Below are positions 1 to 11,095 of a stretch of DNA of 64,000 nucleotides, in pieces (positions within the stretch are counted from its first letter, which is position 1; every line of letters starts with the position of its first letter). The stretch covers positions 62,001 to 126,000 of the forward strand of contig JADNRX010000054.1 of assembly GCA_015501595.1 (NCBI GenBank), given 5' to 3'. The notes under the pieces are model-generated. The model worked only from the letters and a program-made list of their open reading frames with translations. It did no database searches and had not been told where the DNA came from. This DNA is from Hymenopellis radicata (taxonomy: Eukaryota; Basidiomycota; Agaricomycetes; Agaricales; Physalacriaceae). The translations under genes and the position numbers were made by a program.

Positions 1-42
1 CGTCCTCTTGACTGTATTTCACTGGCTCATCTCATTTTGTAG

Positions 43-1041
43 CCCAGCTGCGGTGCTTTCGCAGATCCATATGTCGAGCATGACTCCCTGCTGCTCCTCA
101 TCGACCTTATACTATTGAAACGCGGCGTGTATCGGCACCTCCTCTATAACAGGGGATCCGAACCAAGGCGAATAGGACAGCAAGACGATGTTAGCAGGAA
201 ACCTCCACGGTGGTCACTTATCGTACCCATTGGCGGCACGTTAACGGCTTTGGATGCATGTGAGTTTGCCAATATACTGGTAGTTCAGTGACTGATTGTC
301 CCCGGTAACTGCCAGTTATTCGTTGGTCCCATCTCAGTGCGTCTATAACGATTATTCTGAATTCGAGGTCAATGCGATCCATTAAAGATCCCCAGCAAGC
401 CCTTGCCGTCTCTCCGTGGTCGACGGGAACCATAGTCAACTTTTCTCGTACATTTATTGGCTGCTTCGCTGGTGCGTTTCTGCTGTAACAAGTCCACACC
501 GAGTCAAATGTTCTGTTTAGAGACGCTCGCCTTCCACGTCGGCGTCATCGCCGCCTGCTATGCTGTCCTCAAGTTTCTATCCGTCGTCAAGAATTCGGGA
601 GATCACAACAGCGACATCCGTAACGAGTTCAGATTTGCACTAATCCCACTCGCGCTATTTTACTCCTCCGTCACCAAACTGTTTCTACTCTTCCTTCTTA
701 CGATATGGAAACCGTCCACATCAGTCATACCCGTCTCCTCAAATACGCCCCTGTACATGATGCTTCTGGATGACGATAAGCTGGACAAGGAGTGGATCGT
801 CCGTAACGTACTTGGTGGCATGTCCGCAGGATTTGGACTACGTGGTCAGTCTTTCCCTACTTGATATCCATAAAGCGATCGAACGAGTCACACAGTTGTC
901 CTCGACTGTCATCCGGTGTTCACCATGATGATCATTGTGTTCGGATGGCTGGCGAAGACGGTTGTGGCGGGTCTCATCAGCGCCTGGGTGGGAGGTACGA
1001 GTCTGTCAGGGGAACAATGGCTGGCGTACAGCATTCCATGA
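43..1041 (+). CDS. ARV1: ARV1 sterol/lipid homeostasis protein, copy 1 (5' end outside window)
   Basis: Arv1 is an ER membrane protein needed for sterol distribution and GPI-anchor/sphingolipid homeostasis. The window opens in intron 1. Exon 2 starts at 43 and encodes the second Cys pair of the zinc ribbon (PSCG), then the family signature DPYVEHD and LLIDLILLKRGVYRHLLYNR. Later exons give an ETLAFHVGVIAACY membrane segment (from about 520), LFYSSVTKLFLLFLLTIW, EWIVRNVLGGMSAGFGL, and a last exon with VVLDCHPVF. The C-terminus is GEQWLAYSIP followed by TGA at 1039-1041. No frame breaks were seen in the visible exons. It closely resembles the copies at 11096-12234 and 21864-23318. Family assignment is secure; exact exon ends are inferred. 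Confidence 0.85.
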
Positions 1042-2423
1042 TATACAGATTTCCTCGTGTGTCATTATATGGCCTTCAAGAATTGCAGTCATCTTCATTC
1101 CTCTGCTGTCTGTTTAATCCATGGATTCCGGCAAGCTTTCGGAACAGTGTTAGGAACCCGACAGTGCCGAACCGACCTTCACGGATCGTCAGCTGAAATG
1201 GATCGCCACCCTATATCGCATCAGAGATAGGCAAATCCTCTCCCGAGGCTATAAGGCGTGAACGCCGGTGCCCTTCGTCGGCTGTTGCTGCCATTCGCTC
1301 CCCGGTCTCTCAGTACATGCTCGCTGGTCGCGAACGACGATCAGAACATGAATGGGCTGAAGCTGAATGGTATACCGTTCGCCACACGCGTTGGCTTCAT
1401 GCGCGAGGTACGTCCGTTACGCTCAATCGCTTGTTAATGATTATCCTGGCTTCGTCTCTAGACAAACAACGCGTTATACGAGCCGAGCCCGTTCGCTGCA
1501 TTCGGGCTATCATTGTGAAACACACCGCGCGTGTAAATGAAATCGTTTGTGGAGGCGCAAATTTTAGAACAGGGGATCCCTCGTAAACTGCTGGTTAAGG
1601 TGAAGGAAGCCCCATGAACTCACTGACTTGTAGAATTCATGGAGAAATGTCTGCTATCAACAACTGGCAACTGCACAGCAGTGTTCGCATGTCGGCCAGC
1701 CAGATCTACGCGGCGTGGGGCCCACAAATGCGGAGTAGTGTCCCATGGTGACTGACGCTAGTCTGGTGCTTCCCGAGTCTGCTTAAACTCTGTCGGCAGT
1801 GCGCCTCTGCCATATGATGGTCCGGATCCAAGGGTATGTATCCTCTTGAACATTACCATCCCTTTGCCGGCGGTGCGCTAGAATACATCTTTGGCGAGTC
1901 ATCACTCTGAGCTCCTACGACTTCTTCCAGCAAACCGCCAATTGCCAGGCTACCAAACCTTACTCCTTGGACAGATTCTCACCAATGAAACTAATCCGCT
2001 GTTTTCATGGGAATCCTGGCAGTATAACGCCGTTATGTGAGCTCCGTTTTTGCCTTGACTGTCGATCTTTCCAGACCGCCCGTGTCCCAATGGATGCGTG
2101 AGGGAGGTCAGCTCGACGCGAGGCGGAACATCGTGTGTTGAGCCTACTACAAACTCGACGACTGCGAAAAGGGAATGGTTAGACTTTGCATGATTCCTAC
2201 ATCTCTGTCGTCATGCGAAATAAAAACACGGCCTATAGCTTCTTACTAAGTTAAAGTATGGCCTCAACAAAACAAGACCATCCGGTATCCTTCGTACTTT
2301 CACCCGACCTCGGCTATTAGTAGATCTACTTGAGCTTTGCTCGAGTTTCAAGTCACTAGATGGAAATGCAGTGCGGATGATTTGTCTCTGTTGTGCTGCA
2401 ACAATCTTCCCGACCGCCGCTGC
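1042..2423. other. No gene recognised
   Basis: The first ~80 bp still match the 3' flank of ARV1 copy 2. Beyond that there are only short ORFs without recognisable motifs and with no clear partner in the right arm until about 2365. Confidence 0.5.
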
Positions 2424-3081
2424 ACTTCAATTATGAGGAGAAGAATCGGAGGTTTCGCGTATGTCCTTCACGATCTTTTGGAAATGCTAGGCTTGGAATG
2501 TAAGTAGAACGTCTTCAACAATATGGCTAAGCAATGCCTGATGCACCTTTATCGGTAGCTGCAGGGTTCAAGTCTCTCGGTTAAATAAGCGTTTAGAATT
2601 TTAGGCGGGCGATGTGTGGGTGTAAACGCCGGAGAGGATCTGATACGGAGGCGCATCAGTTCCAGGCCAATACGGGGAGCGCACGGCGATCGTGATGGAT
2701 CGACGGGTGATGTCCGTGTCCATGTTGTGCAGGGGATGGGCGGGTTGTGGGGGGTGTGTCTTGTTTTGAATCCCGGGTGGTATTGATCGCGTCGATCTTG
2801 GAAGGCGTGCGAGAGAGAGGCGGACGGTTGTCGCCACGGCTTGCGCGCATTCAACGGGAGTGCGATGTATCGTGTCCACTATGATGTAGGGGAGAGGGAA
2901 GGGGATCCTGCCTTGTGATACCATGCTGGGGTATTACATCTTGCATTCCTAGAGATATGGGACCCACTAATTTAGACCATTACGTGCGGGATCCTTAGGA
3001 AGACGCTGTCGCCATGGGGCTGTCTGTCTTTGTGGGTACACTGCCTATCGGCGGAGGCCACGACGCGGACGTCCCTTGGTA
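2424..3081 (+). repeat. 0.6-kb repeated element, copy 1 of 3
   Basis: The sequence matches 7178-7830 on the same strand and 16809-17400 on the opposite strand. Shared landmarks are a start near GGAGAAGAATCGGAGGTTTC, a GGCGGGCGATGTGTGGGTG core, and an end near GGAGGCCACGACG. ORFs on both strands are open but drift in frame between copies, so I see no convincing protein. No terminal inverted repeats or target-site duplications were evident by eye. Confidence 0.7.
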
Positions 3082-3639
3082 TCGCGCCGACCTGAACTCG
3101 TGGTATCTCAGGACTGCATTGACAGATCTTGAAGAGCTGCGTTGGAGGACCACTTGTCGTCCGACTTTCAAATCTGCTGGAGGCTACATCTACGGCTCCA
3201 AGAACTTCATGGCGTTTTTCCATAATTTACATTGACCTCCCAATCTCCACGAAGTGGCCGTTCACAAAATTTCACGTCTGGAATCGCCATTCTACGATAC
3301 GAAGCCTCCCACGATGCGGTGCATATGACTGGTATTCCGAGTACATTCGTCTTCTGTCTATTCTGGAACAGCTGTTCTAAAATATGGCCTTTGCACTCAT
3401 CTGTCTGAGGTTCCGCATTGACTGGAGCGCTCTTCCGGTCACTACGGCTTCGTCGAATCCCCACTCACCCCAAAGAGGTGCCTGGATGTCGAGCTCGAGG
3501 TGTTCAAAAGTGCTCAGAGTTTAGCTGCAACGACCTGATGCTGGCTGACACTGTCGTAAGATGGGATAGTGGAAAGGCTGTGGCATTTAACAGCTCCAGC
3601 ACTGAATTCCGTCCATAGTGGTAATCTCGTCGTGCGTTC

Positions 3640-5162
3640 ATCAATGTAGGGCGATGACTGAATGAACTATACAGCTTCTTGGGTTCCGCAGCATTCTTTA
3701 GGTTGATCTTCGATGTCAATATGGCATATAATAAGGAGGGAAGTAGGGACGGGCATCCCATCGCTCAGACTGCCTTCATCAATGCCGCCTATATTCCTCC
3801 TAGTATTGGTCATCGTTGTCACCAGCGTTGCGGCACCTGCGCTTCCCTCTCCGAGGATATTGCCGCGAATAACCCCATCACCGCCGTCGACAGTGACTGC
3901 GCCACGCGATCGCTCTATACTATCATTTGGGGTTGTTTGGTTACTCTATTCGCATGCGGCCAACATGCGGCTGGTCTGTCTACCATCCAAATGTTCCCAC
4001 TTCTAAAGCAAGGGAGGAAAGGACATTCCTGGGCATAGTAGTCCCGTACTCCGCCTCTCCATCATGGTGGCGTCGTCCTATTTGGTTGTGTATAATTATT
4101 GCCATCATCGTCCCAGAGTTCGTGCTAGTAATAGCTCTTGGAGAGGTCTACGCGGCATTGGCTTTAGCTAGTCGTACGTGTTAGTGGATCTACTACGCAA
4201 TCATTATTAATTTGAGAGGATGTAGAAAGCCCCGACAATCATAAGCTATCCATGGAGCACGCGTTTTTCGTCGGCATGAATGGATTTGTCGAATCAGATG
4301 GAGAGCTATGCGACCAACCCGAGGATCCAAAAGACGTCATTCGATTTGCGGCAGTGGAAAGGGACGATATAATGGACAAGAGCAAGTCAGATGTCTTGAA
4401 TAAAACCATTGTTTTTGGTCAGATCCTCTGGTTTATCATCCAGTTCGCTGCGCGCTCTCACCGGACAATGAACGGGACAACTCACCTTGAGGTGCTCACA
4501 GTGGCCATCGCTGCATTGAGCTGCCTTACTTCGTGGTGCTGGCGGTTCAAACCGCTAGACGTGCAACGACCCATCATTCTCCCCCTGCAGGTCCAGAGAG
4601 CAGACTTGAGACCACGGTTGATTCGGCAGGTATGTAGTATCCTCCTGCGGATCCACGCCTTTGTAGGCTAAACGTAATGCAGGTACCGTTCGTCTCGACA
4701 GGCCTCATTCTCTCGATCACTACCTTCGAAATATCTATCACGAGCTACGTGCTCGGGATTTATATCCAATGATGTGGAGGAAACTTTTCTCAAGAGGATT
4801 GTTATCAAGAGGATCATCGAGAATCATGCATATACCCAGGAGACCATCTTGGTGTTCGTGACCACCATTTTCGGCGGGATTCATTGTCTCGCGTGGAATT
4901 ATCCCTTTCCAACGGAGGTCGAGATGTGGATGTGGCGCATCCTGTCTGTCACAACTGTCGTACTGGGTTGGCTTTTGTCGTCCTAATTTCCCTGTTCGAT
5001 TCCATTGGTTGGCTTGATTTTGTAAATCGCTACGTCGTACTTCCCATCTACGTGTTTGCTCGTCTTGGCATCATTGCCCTTTCATTTTCGTCCCTCCGTT
5101 CTCTCGATCCCACCGCATTTTGTGAAATTCCTTGGACGACTTATATTCCCCATATTCACTAG
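3640..5162 (+). pseudogene. Agaricomycete multi-pass membrane protein, left-arm copy, frame-broken
   Basis: This is a family of unknown function, widespread in Agaricomycetes, with several transmembrane helices. Recognisable parts in order are a signal-like N-terminus near 3790, SLYTIIWGCLVTLFAC near 3910, WSVYHPNVPTS near 3973, a helix LCIIIAIIVPEFVLVIAL near 4090, HAFFVGMNGFVESDG near 4260, the signature DKSKSD followed by LWFIIQFAAR near 4375-4450, FKPLDVQRPI near 4545, IFGGIHCLAW near 4870, and the C-terminal SLRSLDP...WTTYIPHI ending at 5162. Two breaks are visible. An 11-bp duplication (ATGCGGC-CAAC-ATGCGGC) near 3955-3970 separates LFAC from WSVYHP, and a one-base shift near 4965 separates the last helices. 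The right-arm copy lacks the first break but has lost this C-terminus. Confidence 0.7.
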
Positions 5163-5339
5163 TTCTTCTACGGTATTCAAGTTCTTTGTATGTACGATAT
5201 TCTTTGTAGGCACAGGCGATGTAAAGACTGTAGTTGCTCTCTCGATATTCAACGGTTCCCTCAAAGATCCCGCGAGGAAATAACCACCTCATCAGGCTTC
5301 ATCAGGCGCCGCATTTCAACCGGAAGACGTGTGGGTCAG

Positions 5340-6011
5340 ATGACGTCATCCATTTGTCCTTCTGCCGCCATGGACGACGGAGCGCAGCGCGGACAGGGGC
5401 GCATCGACAATCCTGACTTTCTTCAGCACGGCGGACAACCCGATGGACATCGACAACGACAGCAGATGCGCGTTGACGGACTCATCGGCTGGCGAAGAAA
5501 GTTATTATCAGTGGGCGGCGCTTTTTCGCTGCCACGGTCCGCCTCTAATGATGACGGCGGTGCCTCGCAAGTCCGAATGCGCAGGCTTGGAAAGCCATAT
5601 GTTCTGGACGGGAAGAAGCGAGGCCAGAAGGCCAGGATACGGACGACGCATCCATGACAGTGACTGCTTTGGCGATGCCTTTTGGGACGAGGGCGCACCA
5701 TGCATCGCTTGCCTGAGGCCCGAGGACGACGATGGCGGAACGATGCACGACCCTGGCGTTAATGAACAGGTATGTGTTCGTTGTATTTGGCAAATTTTAG
5801 CTTATCTCGCCACCAGCATATGGCCTATTTGCTATTGTCCGTTTACACCTTCGTATCCTCTCAAGCCGATTCACGTTTCTCTGCTCCTTCCTTCATGCCG
5901 TCTCGCCACTCAGACGAATCACAATTCTACGATGAATCGATGCAGCCTGGATATTCGCTCAGGCCAACACCCTACGTCCGTCCTCTAGCGACGGCACCAC
6001 TGCGGAACTAG
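5340..6011 (+). pseudogene. Conserved ORF of the arms with C-terminal membrane helix (left copy)
   Basis: I do not recognise the family. A stretch ending in DDDGGTMHDPGVNEQ (about 5720-5770) is followed by a GTATGT donor. An acceptor near 5817 leads to a hydrophobic helix starting AYGLFAI and a short basic tail. The right-arm copy (18535-19139) shares the NPDF, DDDGGTMHPGVNEQ and AYGLFAI parts, but the reading frames of the two copies disagree upstream. That suggests decay of one or both. The call rests on conservation between arms plus the matching intron. Confidence 0.35.
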
Positions 6012-7177
6012 CACCCCAATATTGGACACTGGAGGGTGCGAATGTCCTTTGATTTTGAGCGCTAAACTAATTGCTCCGACAGGTAACATGCCGACCGCTC
6101 TGGCTCAGATCCCCCCGCCTATCGCGCAATATCCCGGACCACCCCATCACACAAAGGAAAAACTATTTCGTTCCATCAGATGTCCACTGCATAACGCCAC
6201 TCTGCCAATGTGGGCATACGGTCGTCCTCCTCGCACGTTGAAATGAACCCTTCTGGAACTTTGTACGTTAACCTAGCCGACGTCCTTACCTCTGTTCCTC
6301 TCCCATCCTGGGCTCTGTACGTTTATTCATTCGCGACCCAGTAGTAATGTATGGCCTTCTTTCGCACGTACTTGTCAAATATTCAGATGATATTGATTCT
6401 TAACTTTCCATATTCTGGGTTAGATTTCCTGCGGGGCCAAGTGTTTATCGCGCTGTATCCTTGTTCACGTATACCCATAAGCTAAGCGCTAGACGAGCGA
6501 CGAGCTACTACATTCGTCGGAGAAGTTGAACTCCACCAAGAACGCGGCGTCCTCATATTGAGTGAACGATGCCAGTGTTCCATGACTACTTCACGCGTCG
6601 CATATGTTGCTGTTCCAGAACGATCGCATTGAGGCGGCGTGCCCTATCAATGTTAATGATGCCTGTGCTGATCTGAGCATAGGAACCGTGTACAAGTGGA
6701 CGTTATATGCCAGAGCCAGAAAAGACGCATCGCATTGTGCACAATACTCTGGTGGAATTTCGTAAGCGCATTATCTCTCTAATCATTGAGTACTCACGCA
6801 GCGTTCTTGATATAGTTTCGCGAACGTACGGCTGACGTGAAACCTCTCGATTGCGTTGGCAGTTTCGTCGTAAGAAGGAAACGGAAAGGCGCGCCATCTC
6901 TTCGCCGATGCTTGATCATTGCCGTCGCCGGCACCGCGGCGCCGACCGATGTGGCGCGCCGGATAAAGGGAGGAGTCGCGATGTCGATGAACCATCTCAT
7001 TCTTGGCCGCGGACCATATTTCGTTTACCGTGATGCAACGTCAGTATTCAGCCTTCTTGAAGCCGGGGTGGCGTTTTCAGCGTGATTGCTCCGGTCATTG
7101 TGGCGCACGGTAATCCTGATGGAACTTTGTTGTGGGGACGGGCGTAGGTGTCGACCTGCGTATGCATTTGGGTTGCA
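6012..7177. other. Arm sequence without a convincing gene
   Basis: The stretch is conserved with 17400-18400 in inverted orientation, but all ORFs are short and change frame between the arms. Inside it, 6621-6740 matches the right arm in direct rather than inverted orientation (see findings). Confidence 0.5.
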
Positions 7178-7830
7178 GTTCAATGATGCGGAGAAGAATC
7201 GGAGGTTTCGCTTATGTCCTTCACGATACTTTTGGAGTTGCTAGGCCTGGAATGTAAGTAACTACAACAACATAGCTAAGCAACGTTTAATCCACCTTTA
7301 TCGGTAGGAGCAGCGTTCAAGTCTCTCGGCTAAAGAAGCGTTTAGAATTTTAGGCGGGCGATGTGTGGGTGTAAACACCGGGGAGGATCTGATACGGAGG
7401 CGCATCAGTTTGTGGGGAGCGCACGGCGATCGTGATGGATCGACGGGTGATGTCCGTGTCCATGTTGTGCAGGGGATTGGGGGCATGGGGCGGGTTGTGG
7501 GGGTGTGGCTTGTTTTGAATCCCGGGTGGTATTGGTCGCGTAGATCTTGGAAGGCGTGCGAGAGAGAGGCGGACGGTTGTCGCCACGGCTTGCGCGGATT
7601 CAACGGGAGTGCTATGGATCGTGTCCACTGTGATGGAGGGGAGAGGGAGGAGGATCCTGCCTTGAGATACCATGCTTGGGCGTTACATCTTGCATTCCTA
7701 GAGATATGGGACCCACTAATTTAGACCATTATGTGCGGGATCCTTAGGAAGACGCTGTCGCCATGGGGCTGTCTATCTTTGTGGGTACACTGCCTATCGG
7801 TGGAGGCCACGACGGGGGCGTCCCTTGAGG
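7178..7830 (+). repeat. 0.6-kb repeated element, copy 2 of 3
   Basis: Same element as at 2424-3081. It differs by small indels, for example absence of the ~10-bp CCAGGCCAATACG part present in copy 1. This copy and 16809-17400 occupy mirrored positions in the two arms, so they were probably duplicated with the arms. Copy 1 is an extra insertion or a remnant. Confidence 0.7.
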
Positions 7831-7979
7831 CTTCCATATGGGGAACCGGGGGTTCGTTGGTAGTAGGAGGCGATGGCGTTCAAGGCTGTAACTTCTGTTT
7901 GAAAAGTAGGAAGGATGCGAGAAAATGAAGAACAGCCAGAATGAAGACTTGTCGAAGAACGAAAACAGAATGAAGACAC

Positions 7980-8249
7980 TTATATCGCACCGTATGAGGA
8001 AATGATAACGTGGGCAACGCGTATTGAAGGTTCTTTGAAGAGTTGATTATGCATGAATGTAGACTCGTGAGGATAGGCGAAGAGGTCTATTTGTAGGCGG
8101 CGGCTTGTCTGTTCATTAAGCGGAAGAGCGGATGTACCTCCACCAACGGATTTTGTGGGTTGAGCGATCCTAAGACGACGATACACGTCGCCATGGTGAC
8201 CAATTTCGTTTGTGGGTCCACCCGTCATCGTAAGGGATGCTTCGCGCAT
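7980..8249 (-). CDS. Hypothetical conserved ORF of the arms (left copy)
   Basis: The 89-codon ORF shares the N-terminal TNEIGHHGDVYRRLRIAQ and ALPLNEQ segments with the ORF at 16411-16755. The C-terminal parts differ through an indel: the right copy continues for another 25-30 residues with a hydrophobic stretch. I do not recognise a family, and conservation alone may simply reflect the recent duplication. Confidence 0.25.
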   Translation of the reverse strand: MREASLTMTGGPTNEIGHHGDVYRRLRIAQPTKSVGGGTSALPLNEQTSRRLQIDLFAYPHESTFMHNQLFKEPSIRVAHVIISSYGAI

Positions 8250-8265
8250 GGGGAACGCGACTTGA

Positions 8266-8733
8266 ATGCCGGACTCAGCCGATCCCTATTGGAGCCGATC
8301 AAGAAACACGTTGATCTCTTTCCTCCACGACGAATGGTATAGTGCAGTGCACGCTGTGCTGGCGGGTCTGTCCAGTGAGCCGTTACGTGTATTTCTCATG
8401 CCAGTGCTGATTGTATGCTTGGGTGAAGCAGAGGAGAAAAAGACCACAAATTTTACCGCTGCGTTTTCTTCCATGAGGTCGCCCTACGTACCTCGGAGAG
8501 CTCAACATCAGCGCCGTTTCGTATCCCAAACGTTACTATCGGCGGAGCCCTCCTTGACCCGCGTCTGGGGCCTGCGCATGTGTCGTCGTAAGTCCCTGTT
8601 CCATCGTACCAAACATTGGGTACTAACCTTCTACTTTCGCTTGACAAGCCTGAGAACAAGCATCCGCGCCTCTAACTTGCGAACTGTTTCACGTAGACAC
8701 CTAATCGCCGCGATTTTCTTCTGTTCTGATTGA
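8266..8733 (+). CDS. Hypothetical conserved ORF of the arms (left copy)
   Basis: The 155-codon ORF begins MPDSADPYWSRSRNTLIS and has its partner at 16014-16373 on the other strand. The two keep the same frame for about 75 codons, then diverge by frameshift near 8450. No domain is recognised. It could be a non-coding part of the arms. Confidence 0.22.
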   Translation: MPDSADPYWSRSRNTLISFLHDEWYSAVHAVLAGLSSEPLRVFLMPVLIVCLGEAEEKKTTNFTAAFSSMRSPYVPRRAQHQRRFVSQTLLSAEPSLTRVWGLRMCRRKSLFHRTKHWVLTFYFRLTSLRTSIRASNLRTVSRRHLIAAIFFCSD

Positions 8734-9533
8734 TTTTGTCTCCGAGAATCCTTGGTTACGATTGTCCTTGCCCTCCGCCTCGCCCTGTCAGCTTCTTCTG
8801 CATTTGATCTTGCACTTGCTCCTCATACACTCCGCCAATTTCCTGTCCAAACCTCCCTGGAGATAGTCGACTAGTGCCGTCTTATTGGCAGTGCGAATAT
8901 GTCCCCTGGTTCCTCTCCCCTTTCGGAAGGACCGCGTTTTTCGAAAGTGGATACGCACAAGCACCGGAATGGCTGGACATGCCCCTCTTCCGTTAGTCCT
9001 CCCTATGAATAACATAACCTCCATTTTTCTGTCCAGTCGTCGTGCTGTCGTGGATAGGATGTAAAGGCTTATTGATCGACAACGGATGGGTTAGGTGTAC
9101 AAGCGCGATGAACAGGCTTGAAGGTCCAGTACGCGGCGCGTTCTTCAACTTGTCGTTTAAATGCGTGTTCTTACTTCAAAGGCTTCAGATGTCGCCAATC
9201 CTCAGCAGGCCCTCAAGCTCTTGGAACTTTGACTAGGCTCCGAGCGCATATGCCTCCATACAAGAATAATTATTCAAGTCTAACTTTAACCAGAGTGTGT
9301 ATTGGTGCCATGTTGTCGAGATGTCGAGGATTCGTCCATTCCAATCGTTTTCGGAAGGACGCGCACCATCACGCACAGCGTGTATGACTCTCTCCATTCC
9401 TTGCATTGTACTGTCCCCACCTTCGGATTACGCGTTCATAGTCCCAGATGCGCGTGAATAAAGGCGAGTTCGTCAGTATAAGTAGCGCTATTGTTGACCA
9501 TTTTTGACAGACCAGCAACAACAATGGCTTCCT

Positions 9534-9976
9534 CCCTCGACACTCTCGACTTGACGTTAACCAACTTCCCCAACGCACCAGTCGGGGGCGAGGGGAGCGA
9601 ACTCTTCTCTAGTGCGCCGCCTCAGGGCGTTGCGAACACGCGTGGTATGTCTCCTCGTGCATCGAGATTGTCCATGGGCACTCACGGTCGCACAAGCCAC
9701 CACCAGCGCCTTAACAAGCGCGACCGCATTACCAACCAGGCCGCCCAGGTCTTCTGGGACAGCATTGCAGGGTAAATCACTGGCACATACCTCCTCCATC
9801 TTCTAACGCGGTCCCCTGCCAGCCCCATCGTCTGCTGTTGCGCCGCCGCTGCCCGACCCTGCTGTGGATCGCAGTCCTTCGACAGGTTAGTCGTCGCCCT
9901 TTGGCGAGAAGACTGCACTGTCTGACCTGTTTAACTAGGGCAAGCGCCGGCCCAGTCTCCAAGCCGGCGGCGGTGA
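9534..9976 (+). CDS. Small Ser/Pro/Ala-rich protein, member of a diverged arm pair
   Basis: Exon 1 starts at ATG 9534 and encodes MASSLDTLDLTLTNFP...NTR, then a GTATGT donor. Two further short introns, near 9774-9824 and 9894-9938, give a product of roughly 100 residues with a Pro/Ser/Ala-rich, basic end and TGA at 9974-9976. The counterpart at 14712-15039 has the same exon 1 layout (MSSLDN...NTR plus donor) but a very different sequence. No signal peptide, CaaX box or membrane helix is visible. The family is unknown. Confidence 0.45.
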
Positions 9977-10201
9977 TAATCTCACTGTATCGGTGCTCTG
10001 TGGTAAGTTTAATGTCCTGTCTATTGCGCGTCGATTATCTCATGAACGGACTCTTCAAGGAAACATCCACCGAACGGTGCTATGTGATTTAGTATCCATC
10101 TGGCTACCACCAGAAACTATACATTCCGTTCGCCCGATAATAATACATTAAGCAACCCAATACCATTACGATTAGATGGCGCACTAGTAGAAGGAATGAC
10201 A
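9977..10201. other. Intergenic, no feature recognised
   Basis: AT-rich spacer without ORFs of interest. No match to the mirrored stretch of the right arm was seen. Confidence 0.4.
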
Positions 10202-10310
10202 TTCCAGTTTACAGACATTGTTTGAGCCTAGTCGGTATCTGGTCCGTCATATGCAGCGCCCATGGCGAGTCCGCAAAAGATCTCAGTGCAACAATCTTTG
10301 TACTGCAATG
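10202..10310 (-). pseudogene. 3' fragment of the type I membrane protein gene
   Basis: On the minus strand this stretch encodes KIVALRSFADSPWALHMTD, then IPTRLKQCL and a stop. It is almost identical to the last ~34 codons of the gene at 13237-14422. Nothing of the upstream part of that gene is found beside it. Its mirrored position (coordinate sum about 24.6 kb) fits the left arm of the inverted duplication, so it marks where the left arm breaks off. Confidence 0.8.
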
Positions 10311-11095
10311 ATACGAAAGTTCCGTGTTCTATTGCTTCTTTCAAGGACCAGTTGTTTTGAGAAATGAAGGAGAAGTAGAGAAGAATTTAGGCACTGCTTT
10401 GTAACAGGACACTGTACTCTCAAACTATAACCCTTGCATGACGCTATTACTACTTACAGTTCTGAACGGAATCAAAAAATCCGATACAGCATCGCTTCAG
10501 TTCTTGTCTACGTCACTCTTTCAGTCAGACCATACGACTCACCGGTGGGCCGTGGCGTCAACATTTCCCGTCCTACTTTCATCATCAATTTGAAGCAGCT
10601 ATGGACATCTAGTTCTCGCAAAGCGCGCCAAGCCAGGTGCGCCTCCTGAGGAGGAGTATCGGAACGCGATGATGTGGGCTGACTCGCAAGGTGCTTGTTT
10701 TCGTGTCGAGATGGTGCCGGTGTGCTCTTCCGGTAACGACAGCTTCGATTCACAGAGGATTCGGCAGGTGGAGGGCCATGGAGCATGATAGACTTCCCGG
10801 CTTTCTGTAAAGAAACGGAGAAGCTTTGCTGTCTTCAGTAAACACTCAGTAATAAACGATGGAAGGCTGAACCAGGCGAAACGATTTGTGTTATTTTGCC
10901 TAAGCCACTGATACCGTTCAAGTTATAGAGACACCCTCTGTGCAACAAAGTAGCACTCCCTGACCGTCAAGCATTTGCAGTAGCGTCCCGAATCGTTGAT
11001 GGAAGTGATGCGGAAAGCCAAAAAGCAGTGCCACGCGCCGCCGATCAGTGTCACGACTTGGTTACCGACCACCATCATCTAGATTCTAAACGCGA
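10311..11095. other. Unique centre of the duplication, upstream of ARV1 copy 2
   Basis: No gene recognised. From about 11030 the sequence matches the promoter side of ARV1 copy 3, for example a GTGTCACGACTTGGTT block, so it holds the conserved 5' flank of ARV1. Confidence 0.5.

Larger units (their letters stand above)
1..10310 (+). repeat. Left arm of a ~23-kb imperfect inverted duplication
   Basis: Successive blocks reappear in mirrored order on the opposite strand in the right arm. Approximate pairs are 1-1100 with 22130-23210 (ARV1), 2365-2430 with 21640-21715, 3146-3640 with 20600-21000, 3640-4930 with 19310-20640, 5180-6620 with 17820-19260, 6740-7850 with 16780-17700, 7850-9500 with 15115-16790, and 10202-10310 with 14317-14422. 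The coordinate sums stay near 24.0-24.6 kb over most of the arm. Similarity was judged by eye at roughly 85-95% in the best blocks, with insertions and deletions between blocks. The 0.6-kb element at 2424-3081 has no partner at the mirrored position. Confidence 0.85.
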
